In this document: positions 15,124-24,071 of the stretch, piece after piece
Numbering within the stretch: the first letter of the stretch is position 1
Layout of the letters: every line of letters begins with the position of its first letter
NCBI GenBank assembly: GCA_900550935.1
Contig: URUD01000030.1
Span: 1 to 35,047, forward strand
Source: an uncultured Roseburia sp.
GTDB lineage: Bacteria > Bacillota > Clostridia > Lachnospirales > Lachnospiraceae
DNA length: 35,047 nucleotides
Direction of reading: 5' to 3'
The notes under the pieces: model-generated
The model's database searches: none
What the model saw: the letters and a program-made list of their open reading frames with translations, nothing else
Told to the model about the DNA's origin: nothing
Made by a program: the position numbers and the translations under genes

Positions 15124-15435
15124 ATGACAGCACAGACATTTTTTGAACAGGCAGGAATACCACTGCTTTTATTTGTAATCTGTATGTATTATGGATTTAA
15201 ACTGATGATCTTACAGGATGTCAGTACCATCCGCGGAAAAAACAAAGAGCCGGTAAAAGATGAAAAGGCTTATGCGAAAAACGGAGGGGCACTGATCTTA
15301 TTTTTCGGAGGGGCAACACTGGTTATGGCACTGTTACTTTTTGTGAACCTGTATGTGGCACTGGCACAGATCATTCTTTGCACGATCGTGTTTGGCGTAT
15401 TGTGGAAACGGATGAATGATAAGTATGGTGCATAA
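15124..15435 (+). CDS. Small membrane protein, function unknown
   Basis: A 103-residue protein with three predicted hydrophobic spans: about residues 10-32 (IPLLLFVICMYYGFKLMIL), 54-75 (ALILFFGGATLVMALLLFV) and 75-95 (YVALAQIILCTIVFGVLW). A charged cytoplasmic-like loop (RGKNKEPVKDEKAY) separates span 1 from span 2. GGGAGG precedes the ATG. It is the first gene of the separately promoted regulator unit, so it may assist the sensor kinase or the importer. No family is recognised. Confidence 0.75.
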   Translation: MTAQTFFEQAGIPLLLFVICMYYGFKLMILQDVSTIRGKNKEPVKDEKAYAKNGGALILFFGGATLVMALLLFVNLYVALAQIILCTIVFGVLWKRMNDKYGA

Positions 15436-15466
15436 ACGGTAAGAAACGATAAGGAAAGAGACAGGC

Positions 15467-17077
15467 ATGAATCAATATAGCGTTTTACTTGTAGACGATG
15501 AAGAAGAAGCAGTCCAGGTCATAATGAAAAAACTGGACTGGGAGAGTATGGGATTTAAGATTGTGGGGTATGCCAGAAATGGCGTCGAGGCATTGGAGAT
15601 GGCAGAGGAACTGCAGCCGGACGTGGTGATGACCGATATCAAAATGCCATATATGGACGGATTGACCCTGTGCAAAAAATTAAAAGAACTCTACCAGAAA
15701 GTAAAAGTTATCATTTTTTCCGGTTTTGATGAATTTGAATACGCCAGGGAAGCGATCAAGATCGAAGCGGAAGAGTATATCCTAAAACCAATCAATTCTA
15801 ATGAATTGCGGGAAGTGTTTGAGCGGATCAAGACCAACCTCGATAAGGAGATGGACGAGAAGAGAAACATCGATAAACTCCGTGCATACTATATGGAGAG
15901 TCTTCCGGTGCTTCAGGAGAATTTCTATACCTCGTTGATCGAGGGAAGGATCCCGGAAGAGCAGATCGAAAAGTATGTCAAAAACTATCAGATCGATCTG
16001 ACAGGTCCTTACTATGTGGCGACGGTTTTGCATATCAGCACGACGAATCCGGAAAATGTTCCGATCGATCCGTTTTTGCTTACAGTTTCAGTAAAGAAAC
16101 TGGCGGAGGAGCAGCTGACTGAGAAATGGGGCTGTAGGGCAGTGACCTATCTGGGAGATATTTTACTGATCACACAGCTTCCCGATGTAGATGACATCAC
16201 GCATTTTACGGATGATATGGACCGGTTCTGCAGGATGGCAAAAAGAGTCTGCAAGGCATGTGTGACCGCCGGGATCGGGCACATCTGCAACCAGCTCGGA
16301 CAGCTTTCCCTGTCCTATCAGGGTGCGAAAAATGCAACTTCCTATCGTGTGTTATATGGAAATACCAGAGCCATTAATATCGCGGAGATGGACCCGCATG
16401 AAAATGTGGATGAGCACTGGGAAGAGGCATACATTCAGAAGATCTTAAAGAAAGTGAAGATGGGCGAGCGCGAACCGCTTGAGGAGGCAATCGCAGAATT
16501 TGCCACGCAGATGGCAAAGACCAAGATGTCACTGCAGAATTACCGCATTTTAGTGATGGAACTGATCGCAGAGATCTTCCGTTTTGGAAGCAACCATGAG
16601 ATCAACATGGAGGAAGTATTTGGTGAAAACAGTGATGTCTATAATCAGGCACTGCAGCTGGAATCAACGGAAGATCTGGGTGCGTGGCTGACGGAAAACT
16701 GTATCCGCATGCAGCGTCAGATCACAAACGAGAGACAGGATACGACCAAGTCCTTTGTGACAAGGGCGATCGAATATGTAAAAGAAAATTATGCAAAACA
16801 GGATCTGAGCATTGAGACCATATGCAGCTACTTAAATGTAAGTGCGGCATATTTCTCGACCGTATTTAAAAAGGAGACCGGCAAGACATTCATTAATTAT
16901 CTTACCGATTACCGCATGGAACAGGCAGTGGAACTCCTTCTGACCAGAGACGAAAAGACCTATGTGATCGCAGAAAAAGTCGGTTATTCCGATCCGAACT
17001 ATTTCAGTTATGTATTCAAAAAACAGTTTGGAATGTCCCCATCCAAATATAAAGCAGGGAAATTGAACGAAACGTGA
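15467..17077 (+). CDS. YesN-type response regulator with AraC DNA-binding domain
   Basis: A 536-residue response regulator. The receiver domain (residues 1 to about 125) has the acidic pair DDE near residue 10, the phospho-acceptor Asp57 in VVMTDIKMPYMDG, the Ser of IIFSGFDEFEYA and the Lys of EEYILKPI. A long middle region of about 280 residues of the YesN type follows. Two AraC-type helix-turn-helix motifs lie at about 430-530 (DLSIETICSYLNVSAAYFSTVFKKETGKTF and VIAEKVGYSDPNYFSYVFKK region). It overlaps the kinase gene by 4 bases and probably activates the galactose importer promoter, which lacks a -35 box. Target inferred. Confidence 0.93.
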   Translation: MNQYSVLLVDDEEEAVQVIMKKLDWESMGFKIVGYARNGVEALEMAEELQPDVVMTDIKMPYMDGLTLCKKLKELYQKVKVIIFSGFDEFEYAREAIKIEAEEYILKPINSNELREVFERIKTNLDKEMDEKRNIDKLRAYYMESLPVLQENFYTSLIEGRIPEEQIEKYVKNYQIDLTGPYYVATVLHISTTNPENVPIDPFLLTVSVKKLAEEQLTEKWGCRAVTYLGDILLITQLPDVDDITHFTDDMDRFCRMAKRVCKACVTAGIGHICNQLGQLSLSYQGAKNATSYRVLYGNTRAINIAEMDPHENVDEHWEEAYIQKILKKVKMGEREPLEEAIAEFATQMAKTKMSLQNYRILVMELIAEIFRFGSNHEINMEEVFGENSDVYNQALQLESTEDLGAWLTENCIRMQRQITNERQDTTKSFVTRAIEYVKENYAKQDLSIETICSYLNVSAAYFSTVFKKETGKTFINYLTDYRMEQAVELLLTRDEKTYVIAEKVGYSDPNYFSYVFKKQFGMSPSKYKAGKLNET

Positions 17078-18930
17078 GAAAACGAAAAGAATTATACCAA
17101 AAGACAGCAGAATATCTTGCGAAACACAGGAAACCCCAGACGATACAGTTTACGATAGCACTTTCTTTTACGATCGTGTCGCTGTGCAGTATGGGGATCC
17201 TTGGCGTGACGTTATATAACCGTTTTGTCAACCGTATGGAAGATATGACGATCGAGAGTTCCGAGCAGCTTTTGAACCAGACCGCGATCAATCTGGAAAC
17301 CTACCTTCGGAATATGCGCCGTATTTCCGACACGATGTATTACAGTGTCATCAAGGACAAGGATTTTGCCGTGGATTCGATGGATGAGGAAATGAATCTG
17401 CTCTATGAAGCAAATAAGGATAACCTGATCAGCATTGCCTGCTATACGAATGAGGGAAATCTGGTGGCAGCAGCTCCGGTTGCGAATGAAAAAAACGACC
17501 TGGACATTGTGGGGCAGGAGTGGTTTGTCAATGCGGTCGGACAGATGGAGAACCTTCATTTTTCCACCCCGCATGTGCAGAATCTGTTTGATAACACCAG
17601 CTACCGGTATTACTGGGTCATTTCGTTAAGCCGTGCAGTGGAGATTACGAACAACGGAAATCCAACGCTTGGTGTACTGCTTGTCGATATGAACTACAGC
17701 AGCATCGAGCAGCTGCTCAACAAAGCAAATACGGACAACTCTTCCGAGTATGTGTATCTGATGGACAGCAACGGAGAGATCATCTATCATCCGAAACAGA
17801 AACTGATCTATACCAATCTGTATGAGGAAAACAACCTCGAAGCATCCCGTTATGAGGATGGAAGCCACCGGGAAGTATTTCAGGGAGAAAACCGCCTGAT
17901 CACGGTAAAAACCATAAGCTACACCGGATGGAAGATCGTTAGTGTCGTGCCGATGAGTGCGTTTGATATGGGGTTGTATGGAACGAGAATGTTTGTGATC
18001 TTACTGGTTGCGATCTCCATGCTTGCGATCATCGTATTAAACCAGTTAGTAGCGGTAAGGATCGCGAAACCACTGCGGAAATTAAACGAATCCGTAAAAG
18101 AGTGGGAGTCCGGAAACTTAAATCCGGACATCTATGTGGGCGGTACGCAGGAGGTAGAACATTTAGGAAAAACCCTAAGGTCAACGGTAGCGCAGATCAA
18201 TCAGCTGATGCACGACATCCTGCATGAGCAGGAGGAAAAACGTAAGAGCGAGCTGGATGCGCTGCAGTCTCAGATCAATCCGCACTTCTTATATAATACA
18301 CTGGACTCGATCGTATGGATGATCGAGGGCGAACGCTATGAGGATGCAGTCTTTATGATCACACAGCTTGCGAGTCTGTTCCGTATCAGCTTAAGCCGTG
18401 GAAAGACGATCATCCGTATCGAGGATGAGATCAAGCATGCGAAAAACTATATGAACATCCAGAAGATCCGCTACAAGAACAGCTTTACGGTGGATTTTGA
18501 GGCAGAGGAGGAAGCATTGCAATGCTGTACGGTAAAACTGGTCGTGCAGCCGTTGCTCGAAAATGCCATTTATTATGGCATGGAAGCGATGGATGGAGAT
18601 GGAGAGATCCATGTCCGGGTATACCAGAGCGATGGCGATATCTATATCGAAGTAAGTGACAACGGACTTGGCATGCCACAGGATACCGTGGAGCAGCTTC
18701 TGACCGACAATAACCGTGTCAGAAAACACGGTTCCGGTGTGGGACTCATCAATGTGCATAACAGGATCCAGCTCCGCTTCGGAAAACAGTACGGACTGGA
18801 GATCGAGAGCCAGCCGGATGAGGGAACCATCGTGCGCATCCATCTGCCGAAGATCCCATATTCGCAGGAAATGCAGAAACTGCTAGAAGGAGGGAAAATA
18901 AAGGAACTGAGAGGGGAGAGTGGCAAATGA
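17074..18930 (+). CDS. YesM-type sensor histidine kinase
   Basis: A 618-residue membrane kinase starting with GTG that overlaps the regulator stop (GTGA). One span lies near residues 27-48. A large extracytoplasmic CACHE-type sensor region of about 240 residues follows, then a second span near 308-328 (MFVILLVAISMLAIIVLNQL) and a HAMP linker (RIAKPLRKLNESVKEWESG). The HisKA-YesM box SQINPHFLYNTLDSIVW carries the phospho-acceptor His404, and the ATPase domain has the N box LLENAIYYGM and G boxes DNGLGM and GSGVGLINV. It is a complete kinase. It is translationally coupled to the regulator and to the next gene, a binding-protein-like product. The signal is probably a sugar, sensed directly or through the two downstream proteins. 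Confidence 0.93.
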   Translation: MRKRKELYQKTAEYLAKHRKPQTIQFTIALSFTIVSLCSMGILGVTLYNRFVNRMEDMTIESSEQLLNQTAINLETYLRNMRRISDTMYYSVIKDKDFAVDSMDEEMNLLYEANKDNLISIACYTNEGNLVAAAPVANEKNDLDIVGQEWFVNAVGQMENLHFSTPHVQNLFDNTSYRYYWVISLSRAVEITNNGNPTLGVLLVDMNYSSIEQLLNKANTDNSSEYVYLMDSNGEIIYHPKQKLIYTNLYEENNLEASRYEDGSHREVFQGENRLITVKTISYTGWKIVSVVPMSAFDMGLYGTRMFVILLVAISMLAIIVLNQLVAVRIAKPLRKLNESVKEWESGNLNPDIYVGGTQEVEHLGKTLRSTVAQINQLMHDILHEQEEKRKSELDALQSQINPHFLYNTLDSIVWMIEGERYEDAVFMITQLASLFRISLSRGKTIIRIEDEIKHAKNYMNIQKIRYKNSFTVDFEAEEEALQCCTVKLVVQPLLENAIYYGMEAMDGDGEIHVRVYQSDGDIYIEVSDNGLGMPQDTVEQLLTDNNRVRKHGSGVGLINVHNRIQLRFGKQYGLEIESQPDEGTIVRIHLPKIPYSQEMQKLLEGGKIKELRGESGK

Positions 18931-19904
18931 AAAGAAGACAGATTTATTTCGCGGGACTGATTCTGCTTCTGGTGCTTATTATTTTCGGAGTTTCAGCAGG
19001 TATGCTTTTTGTAAATATGGAGGAAGAGCCAAACCGGGTGTCTGTCATCGTAAATGACAGCAACAATGACCGCTGGATCGCGATGCGGCAGGGGCTGGAG
19101 CAGGCGGCGAATGAGGAAAACATACAGTTAAATTATGTTTCGACCGGCGTTTTGACAAATGAGGAAGAGCAGAAAGCCCTGATTGACCGTGAGGTGGAAA
19201 ACGGAGCACAGGGTGTCATCGTACAGCTGGTGTCCAGTGTGGACCCGGAGCAGATCTTTGGGCAGATGGATGGCTCGGTTGCCATTATGCTGTTGGAGAG
19301 TGACGTAGACCCGGAGGGGGTCTATGCGTTGACTGCACCGGACAATCGCAAGATAGGGACATCACTGGCAGAAGCGGTGATCGCAGACCAGGATGGTTCC
19401 CTGTCCGGGGTAAAGATCGGGGTGTTAAGTGGGAGCAGCACGCTGCTATCCATGCAGCAGCGGCTCTCCGGGGTAAAAGATACGCTTGAAGATGCAGGGG
19501 CAGAGCTGGCATGGTGCATTTACGATTCGACAGAGAGTTTTTCGACAGAACTTGCTGCCATGCAGGAAGACAGCCCGGTGGACATCATCTTATCGCTTGG
19601 CAACCGCGAAACAGAGACAGCAGTTGATTATTTACAGGCAGGACAGGAAGAAGAACAGCCATTCCGGTTATATGGAGAGGGATGCTCGGAAAAGGCAGTT
19701 TACTATCTGGATAAAGGGGTGATCACAGCTCTTGTGGTACCGAATGAATTTAACATGGGGTATCAGAGCATGCGTTCCATTGCAAAACAGTTACAGTATA
19801 AGCTGTCATCTGCAGACAGTGAGCAGGTGGACAGCCTTGTAGTAAAAAAAGAAAATCTGTATGACGAGGAAAATCAGAAGATTTTATTCCCGATCGTGCA
19901 GTAA
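18927..19904 (+). CDS. Membrane-anchored periplasmic-binding-like protein (candidate kinase accessory)
   Basis: A 325-residue protein overlapping the kinase stop by ATGA. The N-terminus has one hydrophobic helix (residues about 7-31, IYFAGLILLLVLIIFGVSAGML) without a lipobox Cys, so it should stay as a membrane anchor. The rest is a type-I periplasmic-binding / LacI-like fold: VSVIVNDSNNDRWIAMRQGLEQAA, GAQGVIVQLV, KIGVLSGSSTLLSMQQRLSGV, DIILSLGNRETET and GVITALVVPNEFNMGYQ. No transporter partner follows. Its place directly behind the kinase suggests that it binds a sugar outside the cell and talks to the kinase, comparable to XylFII-LytS and ChvE-VirA systems. That role is inference. Confidence 0.82.
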   Translation: MKRRQIYFAGLILLLVLIIFGVSAGMLFVNMEEEPNRVSVIVNDSNNDRWIAMRQGLEQAANEENIQLNYVSTGVLTNEEEQKALIDREVENGAQGVIVQLVSSVDPEQIFGQMDGSVAIMLLESDVDPEGVYALTAPDNRKIGTSLAEAVIADQDGSLSGVKIGVLSGSSTLLSMQQRLSGVKDTLEDAGAELAWCIYDSTESFSTELAAMQEDSPVDIILSLGNRETETAVDYLQAGQEEEQPFRLYGEGCSEKAVYYLDKGVITALVVPNEFNMGYQSMRSIAKQLQYKLSSADSEQVDSLVVKKENLYDEENQKILFPIVQ

Positions 19905-19913
19905 GGGGGAAAC

Positions 19914-20957
19914 ATGAGAGACACAAAATATAGGTTTTTTGGTACCTGTGCAGTGTTTGCAGGTACGGTTTTGCTTTCCGGCTGCCGGTTTCCGAATCAG
20001 GCAGATGAAGTAAAGAGTATGAAAATCGGAGTTACTGTTTATGACCAGTACGACACATTTGTATCTCAACTCATGGAAGAATTTAATACTTATGCAACGC
20101 AGAAGGAAGAGGAGACTGGTGTTGCCATCAATATAGAGGTATATAATGCTTCAGAGAGTCAGGCAACACAGAATAATCAGGTGGAGACGATGGTTCAGGA
20201 TGGATGCGACATTATCTGTGTCAATCTGGTAGACCGGACGGATCCGGCCACGATCATTGATCTGGCGGAGAAAAATAATATTCCGGTTATCTTTTTTAAC
20301 AGGGAGCTTGTAGAAGAGGACTTAGAGCGTTGGGACAGACTCTATTATGTCGGTGCCAAGGCATTCGAATCCGGCGTGATGGAAGGCGAGATCGCAGCGG
20401 AACAGTTTTTAAAACAGCCGGGTGCAGATAAAAATGGCGATGGTGTCTGCCAGTATGTTGTGCTAGAAGGGGAAGCCGGGCATCAGGATGCCATTGTACG
20501 CACGGAATATTCGGTCAATACGATCGTATCAGGCGGTATCGAGGTGGAAAAACTAGGTTATGCCATTGCAAACTGGAATCGGGCACAGGCACAGACCCAG
20601 ATGACACAGCTTATAAGCCAGAATGGCACAAAGATCGAACTGGTGCTTGCAAATAATGATGATATGGCACTCGGTGCGATCGATGCCTTAAAAGCATCAG
20701 AGTTAAGCCGTGATGAATGGCCGATCGTGGTAGGTATTGATGGAACAGATGTTGGCCTGGAAGCGGTAAAAAACGGAGAAATGGCAGGGACGGTATACAA
20801 TGACAAAGAGGGACAGGCAGAGGGAATGTTAGAGCTTGCATTTGACCTTGCAACCAATGCCGGTCTGGATGATCTGGATCTGGAAAATGGCAAATACATC
20901 AGACTTCCCCATGCCAAAGTAGGTCCCGAAGATGTGGATTCTTATCTTGAAAAGTAA
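19914..20957 (+). CDS. MglB-like sugar-binding lipoprotein without its own transporter
   Basis: A 347-residue extracellular lipoprotein: signal peptide with lipobox LLSGC (Cys24), then an MglB-like body. Parallel segments with mglB of this window are IGVTVYDQYDTFVSQL, DIICVNLVDRTDP, PVIFFNRELVEEDLERWD, YVGAKAFESGVMEGEIAA, the calcium loop DKNGDGVCQ followed by VVLEG, NWNRAQAQTQM and LVLANNDDMALGAIDALK. It is a diverged paralogue of MglB. The gene follows the anchored binding-like protein by 9 bases (GGGGG ribosome site) and ends the unit. It may feed the same importer with another ligand, or act as the soluble sugar receptor of the kinase. Confidence 0.87.
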   Translation: MRDTKYRFFGTCAVFAGTVLLSGCRFPNQADEVKSMKIGVTVYDQYDTFVSQLMEEFNTYATQKEEETGVAINIEVYNASESQATQNNQVETMVQDGCDIICVNLVDRTDPATIIDLAEKNNIPVIFFNRELVEEDLERWDRLYYVGAKAFESGVMEGEIAAEQFLKQPGADKNGDGVCQYVVLEGEAGHQDAIVRTEYSVNTIVSGGIEVEKLGYAIANWNRAQAQTQMTQLISQNGTKIELVLANNDDMALGAIDALKASELSRDEWPIVVGIDGTDVGLEAVKNGEMAGTVYNDKEGQAEGMLELAFDLATNAGLDDLDLENGKYIRLPHAKVGPEDVDSYLEK

Positions 20958-20967
20958 CAATGGAAAA

Positions 20968-21588
20968 TTATGAGTGGATGACCTCATCCCAGTAAGCGGC
21001 ACCATTTTCAATCAATTTGCAATAAGTATCTGCCATGACCTGACGGAATGGCTGGAATGCTTCGGAAAGAGCAAGTTTTTCCGGGTAACGTCTTGTGACA
21101 AGGTCAATCTCTTCTGCGATTTTTCTGGCTACCGTGGCATCTTTGATCGGAACAAGACTGAATAACGTCGAACAGTAAGCCTTGCTTCCGGTACAGGATG
21201 CAAGGAAGACTGCTGCAAAGTTTTCCCATTCTGCAACAAGCATGGCGTGTTCCGTCTCATTTTCCGCTTCATATCCGAGCAGGCACAGATCCTGCATATA
21301 TTGTTTTAATTCTTTTTGCAGGTGGCGTTTGTTGAGAAAAGAAATGCCGGCAGAACAGGAGGCTTTTATCATCATCCAGGCTCTCATAAAGGCATCGTTT
21401 TTCCCGCTTTTGCCATATCTTTTTTCTAATAATTTCATGCGGTAGGTATCTTCCGGAATATTTCGTTCTTCTTTGATCGCCTGTGCAAGAAGGTTCCTTC
21501 GCTCGTCGATCGATTCAATCTCATAATAATGAAGTGGCCAGTCTTCCAGATAATCGATCAAAGGTGTCGCATCTTTCTTTAAAATCAT
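20968..21588 (-). CDS. Uncharacterised Lachnospiraceae-type protein (possibly DUF6553)
   Basis: A 206-residue soluble, mainly alpha-helical protein, beginning MILKKDATPLIDYLEDWPLH. It has many charged helices and several Cys residues (about 86, 109, 143, 151 and 193). There is no signal peptide or membrane span. AAAGG lies upstream of the ATG. It follows the SDR gene by 23 bases on the same strand, so the two are an operon. It is convergent with the MglB-like gene with only 10 bases between the stops and no strong hairpin there. The DUF name is a tentative recollection. Confidence 0.7.
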   Translation of the reverse strand: MILKKDATPLIDYLEDWPLHYYEIESIDERRNLLAQAIKEERNIPEDTYRMKLLEKRYGKSGKNDAFMRAWMMIKASCSAGISFLNKRHLQKELKQYMQDLCLLGYEAENETEHAMLVAEWENFAAVFLASCTGSKAYCSTLFSLVPIKDATVARKIAEEIDLVTRRYPEKLALSEAFQPFRQVMADTYCKLIENGAAYWDEVIHS

Positions 21589-21611
21589 TGGATTTTCCTT
21601 TCAAATATCAG

Positions 21612-22376
21612 TTATCGTGTCTTCTTTTTCTGCTGTCTTGCAATGATCGGCAGCAGGATCGGAGTTGGAACCAGCCTTTGTGCGGTGCAGGCAAGGCGCA
21701 TCAGAGGTGTTGGTATGATGATGGTCCTTCTCTGTTTCATGCCCCGGAACGCTTCGCTGACACAACATTCGGCAGAAATCCCGCTTAAAGCAAATTTAAC
21801 ATCCGCATGTTCGCTGAACTCGGTGTTGACCGGTCCCGGGCAAAGAGCACAGACATAGACAGGGCTTTTTGACTGTCGTAACTCCTCTGCAACCGCCCTT
21901 GTCAGGCTGACAACATAGGATTTGCTGGCATAGTAGGCAGCCATAAAAGGTCCTGCAGGCAGAAGTCCGGCAGAGGAAGCAACGTTTAAGATGGTTCCTC
22001 TTCCCTCGGACTGCATTTTGCGCAGCACAAGTTTAAATAAAATGTGCATGGCAGCTACGTTGACGTGCAGCATATTGATCTCTTTTTCCAGATCGGTATC
22101 TGAAAATTTTCCGCAGGTTCCAAAGCCTGCATTATTGATAAAAACGTCGATCCGCTCCTCCTTTAAAAGGTCAAAAATGCGGTAACATTCTTCTTCTTTG
22201 GAGAGATCGCCAGTTACGATCAGACATGGAACGGCTAATTTTTTTGAGAGAGCATCCAGACGGTCTTTCCGTCTTGCAGTTAAGATCAGACGATATCCCT
22301 TTGAGGCATAAATACGGGCAAATTCCATTCCAATCCCGGAACTTGCGCCGGTGATCCATACAGTTTTTCGTTTCAT
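21612..22376 (-). CDS. Short-chain dehydrogenase/reductase (SDR)
   Basis: A 254-residue NAD(P)-dependent oxidoreductase of the classical SDR family. I chose the ATG at 22376 because GGAGG lies 9 bases upstream and the product then starts directly with the Rossmann strand (KTVWITGASSGIG, residues 5-16). Other marks are the Arg pair in LTARRKDRLDAL (suggesting NADPH), NNAGFG (about 87), the catalytic Ser in ILNVASSAGL and YYASKSY with the catalytic Tyr and Lys (about 152-158). The C-terminal part is basic (ARQQKKKTR) and rather hydrophobic, as in DltE/YqjQ-like SDRs, which could allow membrane association. The substrate cannot be predicted. Confidence 0.9.
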   Translation of the reverse strand: MKRKTVWITGASSGIGMEFARIYASKGYRLILTARRKDRLDALSKKLAVPCLIVTGDLSKEEECYRIFDLLKEERIDVFINNAGFGTCGKFSDTDLEKEINMLHVNVAAMHILFKLVLRKMQSEGRGTILNVASSAGLLPAGPFMAAYYASKSYVVSLTRAVAEELRQSKSPVYVCALCPGPVNTEFSEHADVKFALSGISAECCVSEAFRGMKQRRTIIIPTPLMRLACTAQRLVPTPILLPIIARQQKKKTR

Positions 22377-22419
22377 AGTAACTAACCTCCATTTCAGAGT
22401 TGATTTCCTGTTATCATAG

Positions 22420-22428
22420 AGTATAACA
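22420..22428 (-). promoter_or_regulatory. Extended -10 promoter of the SDR operon
   Basis: On the minus strand TG-T-TATACT (plus 22420-22428) is an extended -10 box about 45 bases before the SDR ATG. No good -35 box is present. Confidence 0.45.
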
Positions 22429-22490
22429 CATTTTGGGGCGGAAGTATTCAGCAAAATAGGAAAGAAGTTGTGGCGCGAAGGGTGCGGATT

Positions 22491-22499
22491 TGGTATCAT
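22491..22499 (+). promoter_or_regulatory. Candidate promoter of the NSS transporter gene
   Basis: TG-G-TATCAT (22491-22499) is an extended -10-like element 41 bases before the transporter ATG. A distant TTGTGG (22469-22474) is a poor -35 with a 19-base spacer. Confidence 0.4.
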
Positions 22500-22539
22500 A
22501 GAACTATTCTGAGGGTAGAAATAGAAGGAGAATGGAATT

Positions 22540-23943
22540 ATGCAGAAAAAGAAGAGCAGCTTTACCGGTTCGATCGGTTTTGTCCTGGCTGCGGCAGGCA
22601 GTGCAGTAGGTGTGGGAAACATATGGAGATTTCCTTATTTATGTGCAAAAGACGGGGGAGGACTGTTTCTGATCATTTATCTGGTGCTGGTGCTTACATT
22701 TGGATTTGTACTTCTGACAACGGACGTTGCGATCGGGAGGCGGACGAAACAGAATGCCTTAAGGGCATTTGCGACACTTCATCCGAAGTGGAAGTTTTTA
22801 GGGTATCTGACATTTTTAGTGCCGGTTCTTATCATGACGTATTATTCCGTCATCGGTGGCTGGATCGTAAAATATTTTACGGTTTATCTGGTGTCGGATG
22901 GAAGTGAGGCAGTGCAGGAGGGATATTTTACCTCTTTTATCACATCAAAAGTATCGCCGATCGTGTTTATGCTGTTATTTTTTGCATTGACCGCGTGGAT
23001 CGTGTACTGTGGCGTGGAAAAAGGAATTGAAAAATGGTCGAAATACATTATGCCGGGACTTCTGGTTTTGATCATTGGGATTGCTGTATTTTCGCTGACT
23101 CTGTCACATGAAGATGCGGATGGCACTGTGCGCACCGGCTTACAGGGCTTACTGGTCTATTTAAAACCGGATGTGACAGGTCTTACTGTGACAGGATTTT
23201 TAGGGGTTTTGCTTGATGCGATGAGCCAGCTGTTTTTCTCTCTGAGTGTTTCAATGGGGATTATGATCACTTACGGTTCCTATGTAAAGGATGAGGTGGA
23301 TCTGAATAAGGCGACAAACCAGATTGAACTGTTTGATACCACCGTTGCACTTCTGGCGGGACTGATGATCATACCGGCGGTCTATGTGTTCCTTGGAAAA
23401 GAGGGAATGGCATCGGGACCGAGCCTGATCTTTGTATCGCTGCCAAATGTTTTTCAGGCGATGGGCGTTGTTGGAAGGGCCGTTGCGATCGCGTTTTTTG
23501 TGGCACTTGGATTTGCAGCACTGACCTCCTGTGTATCGGTCATGGAGACTCTGGTGGCAAACTGTATGGAGATCTTTCATCAGACCAGAAAGAAAATGTG
23601 TGCATTGGTGGGAACGTATTCGCTTGTTACAGCAATCATCATCTGTCTTGGTTACAATTACTTTTATTTTGAACTGCCGTTGCCAAACGGCTCTACGGCG
23701 CAGCTTTTGGATTTAATGGATTATATCAGTAACAGCTTTTTGATGCCGTTTATTTCTCTGTTGACCAGTATCCTGATCGGCTGGGTCATCGGACCGAAGT
23801 GGATCGTGGAAGAGGTGGAGAAAAACGGGGAGCATTTCGGACGGGCAAAGCTGTATACGTTTATGATACGGTATGTTGTGCCGGTGGTCATGCTGATCCT
23901 GTTTTTATCCTCGACCGGATTTTGGAATCTGATTTTTCAGTAG
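22540..23943 (+). CDS. Neurotransmitter:sodium symporter (NSS) family transporter
   Basis: A 467-residue inner-membrane Na+-coupled symporter, probably for an amino acid or amine. The first span carries the family signature GSAVGVGNIWRFPYL (about residues 21-35), whose unwound part binds Na+ and substrate. The GGGLFLIIYL segment, the Tyr-containing span near VPVLIMTYYSVIGGWIV and the FFSLSVSMGIMITYGSY segment are also typical. The length and about 11 hydrophobic spans fit the prokaryotic MhsT/Tyt1 branch, which often lacks the twelfth helix. AAGGAG lies before the ATG. It stands alone between the SDR operon and pgi. Confidence 0.92.
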   Translation: MQKKKSSFTGSIGFVLAAAGSAVGVGNIWRFPYLCAKDGGGLFLIIYLVLVLTFGFVLLTTDVAIGRRTKQNALRAFATLHPKWKFLGYLTFLVPVLIMTYYSVIGGWIVKYFTVYLVSDGSEAVQEGYFTSFITSKVSPIVFMLLFFALTAWIVYCGVEKGIEKWSKYIMPGLLVLIIGIAVFSLTLSHEDADGTVRTGLQGLLVYLKPDVTGLTVTGFLGVLLDAMSQLFFSLSVSMGIMITYGSYVKDEVDLNKATNQIELFDTTVALLAGLMIIPAVYVFLGKEGMASGPSLIFVSLPNVFQAMGVVGRAVAIAFFVALGFAALTSCVSVMETLVANCMEIFHQTRKKMCALVGTYSLVTAIIICLGYNYFYFELPLPNGSTAQLLDLMDYISNSFLMPFISLLTSILIGWVIGPKWIVEEVEKNGEHFGRAKLYTFMIRYVVPVVMLILFLSSTGFWNLIFQ

Positions 23944-23979
23944 TGGTCGAAAATAAGCGAAAATACAGGCGCGCTCCAC

Positions 23980-24008
23980 TTGAATTAAGCGGAATTTAAT
24001 AGTATAAT
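23980..24008 (+). promoter_or_regulatory. Promoter of pgi
   Basis: TTGAAT (23980-23985), 17-base spacer, TATAAT (24003-24008), close to the sigma-A consensus. It lies 63 bases before the pgi start codon. Confidence 0.8.
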
Positions 24009-24071
24009 TTTTTCGATTGTTAAAAAATTAATTAATTAGGTAGGAATTAGGAATAGTAGGAGGAAATGATT

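Noticed and set aside
9905..15454. Repeated word TAAGAAACGATAA before trxA and before the response regulator
   Set aside because: Only two copies of about 13 bases, both in short A-rich spacers next to ribosome sites; likely chance.
16801..19900. Several long antisense frames under the regulator, kinase and binding-like genes
   Set aside because: They have no ribosome sites, no recognisable motifs, and are explained by codon bias of the real genes.
21612..22622. A 336-residue version of the SDR starting far upstream
   Set aside because: The extra 82 residues are not SDR-like, and GGAGG sits 9 bases before the ATG at 22376, where the Rossmann strand begins.
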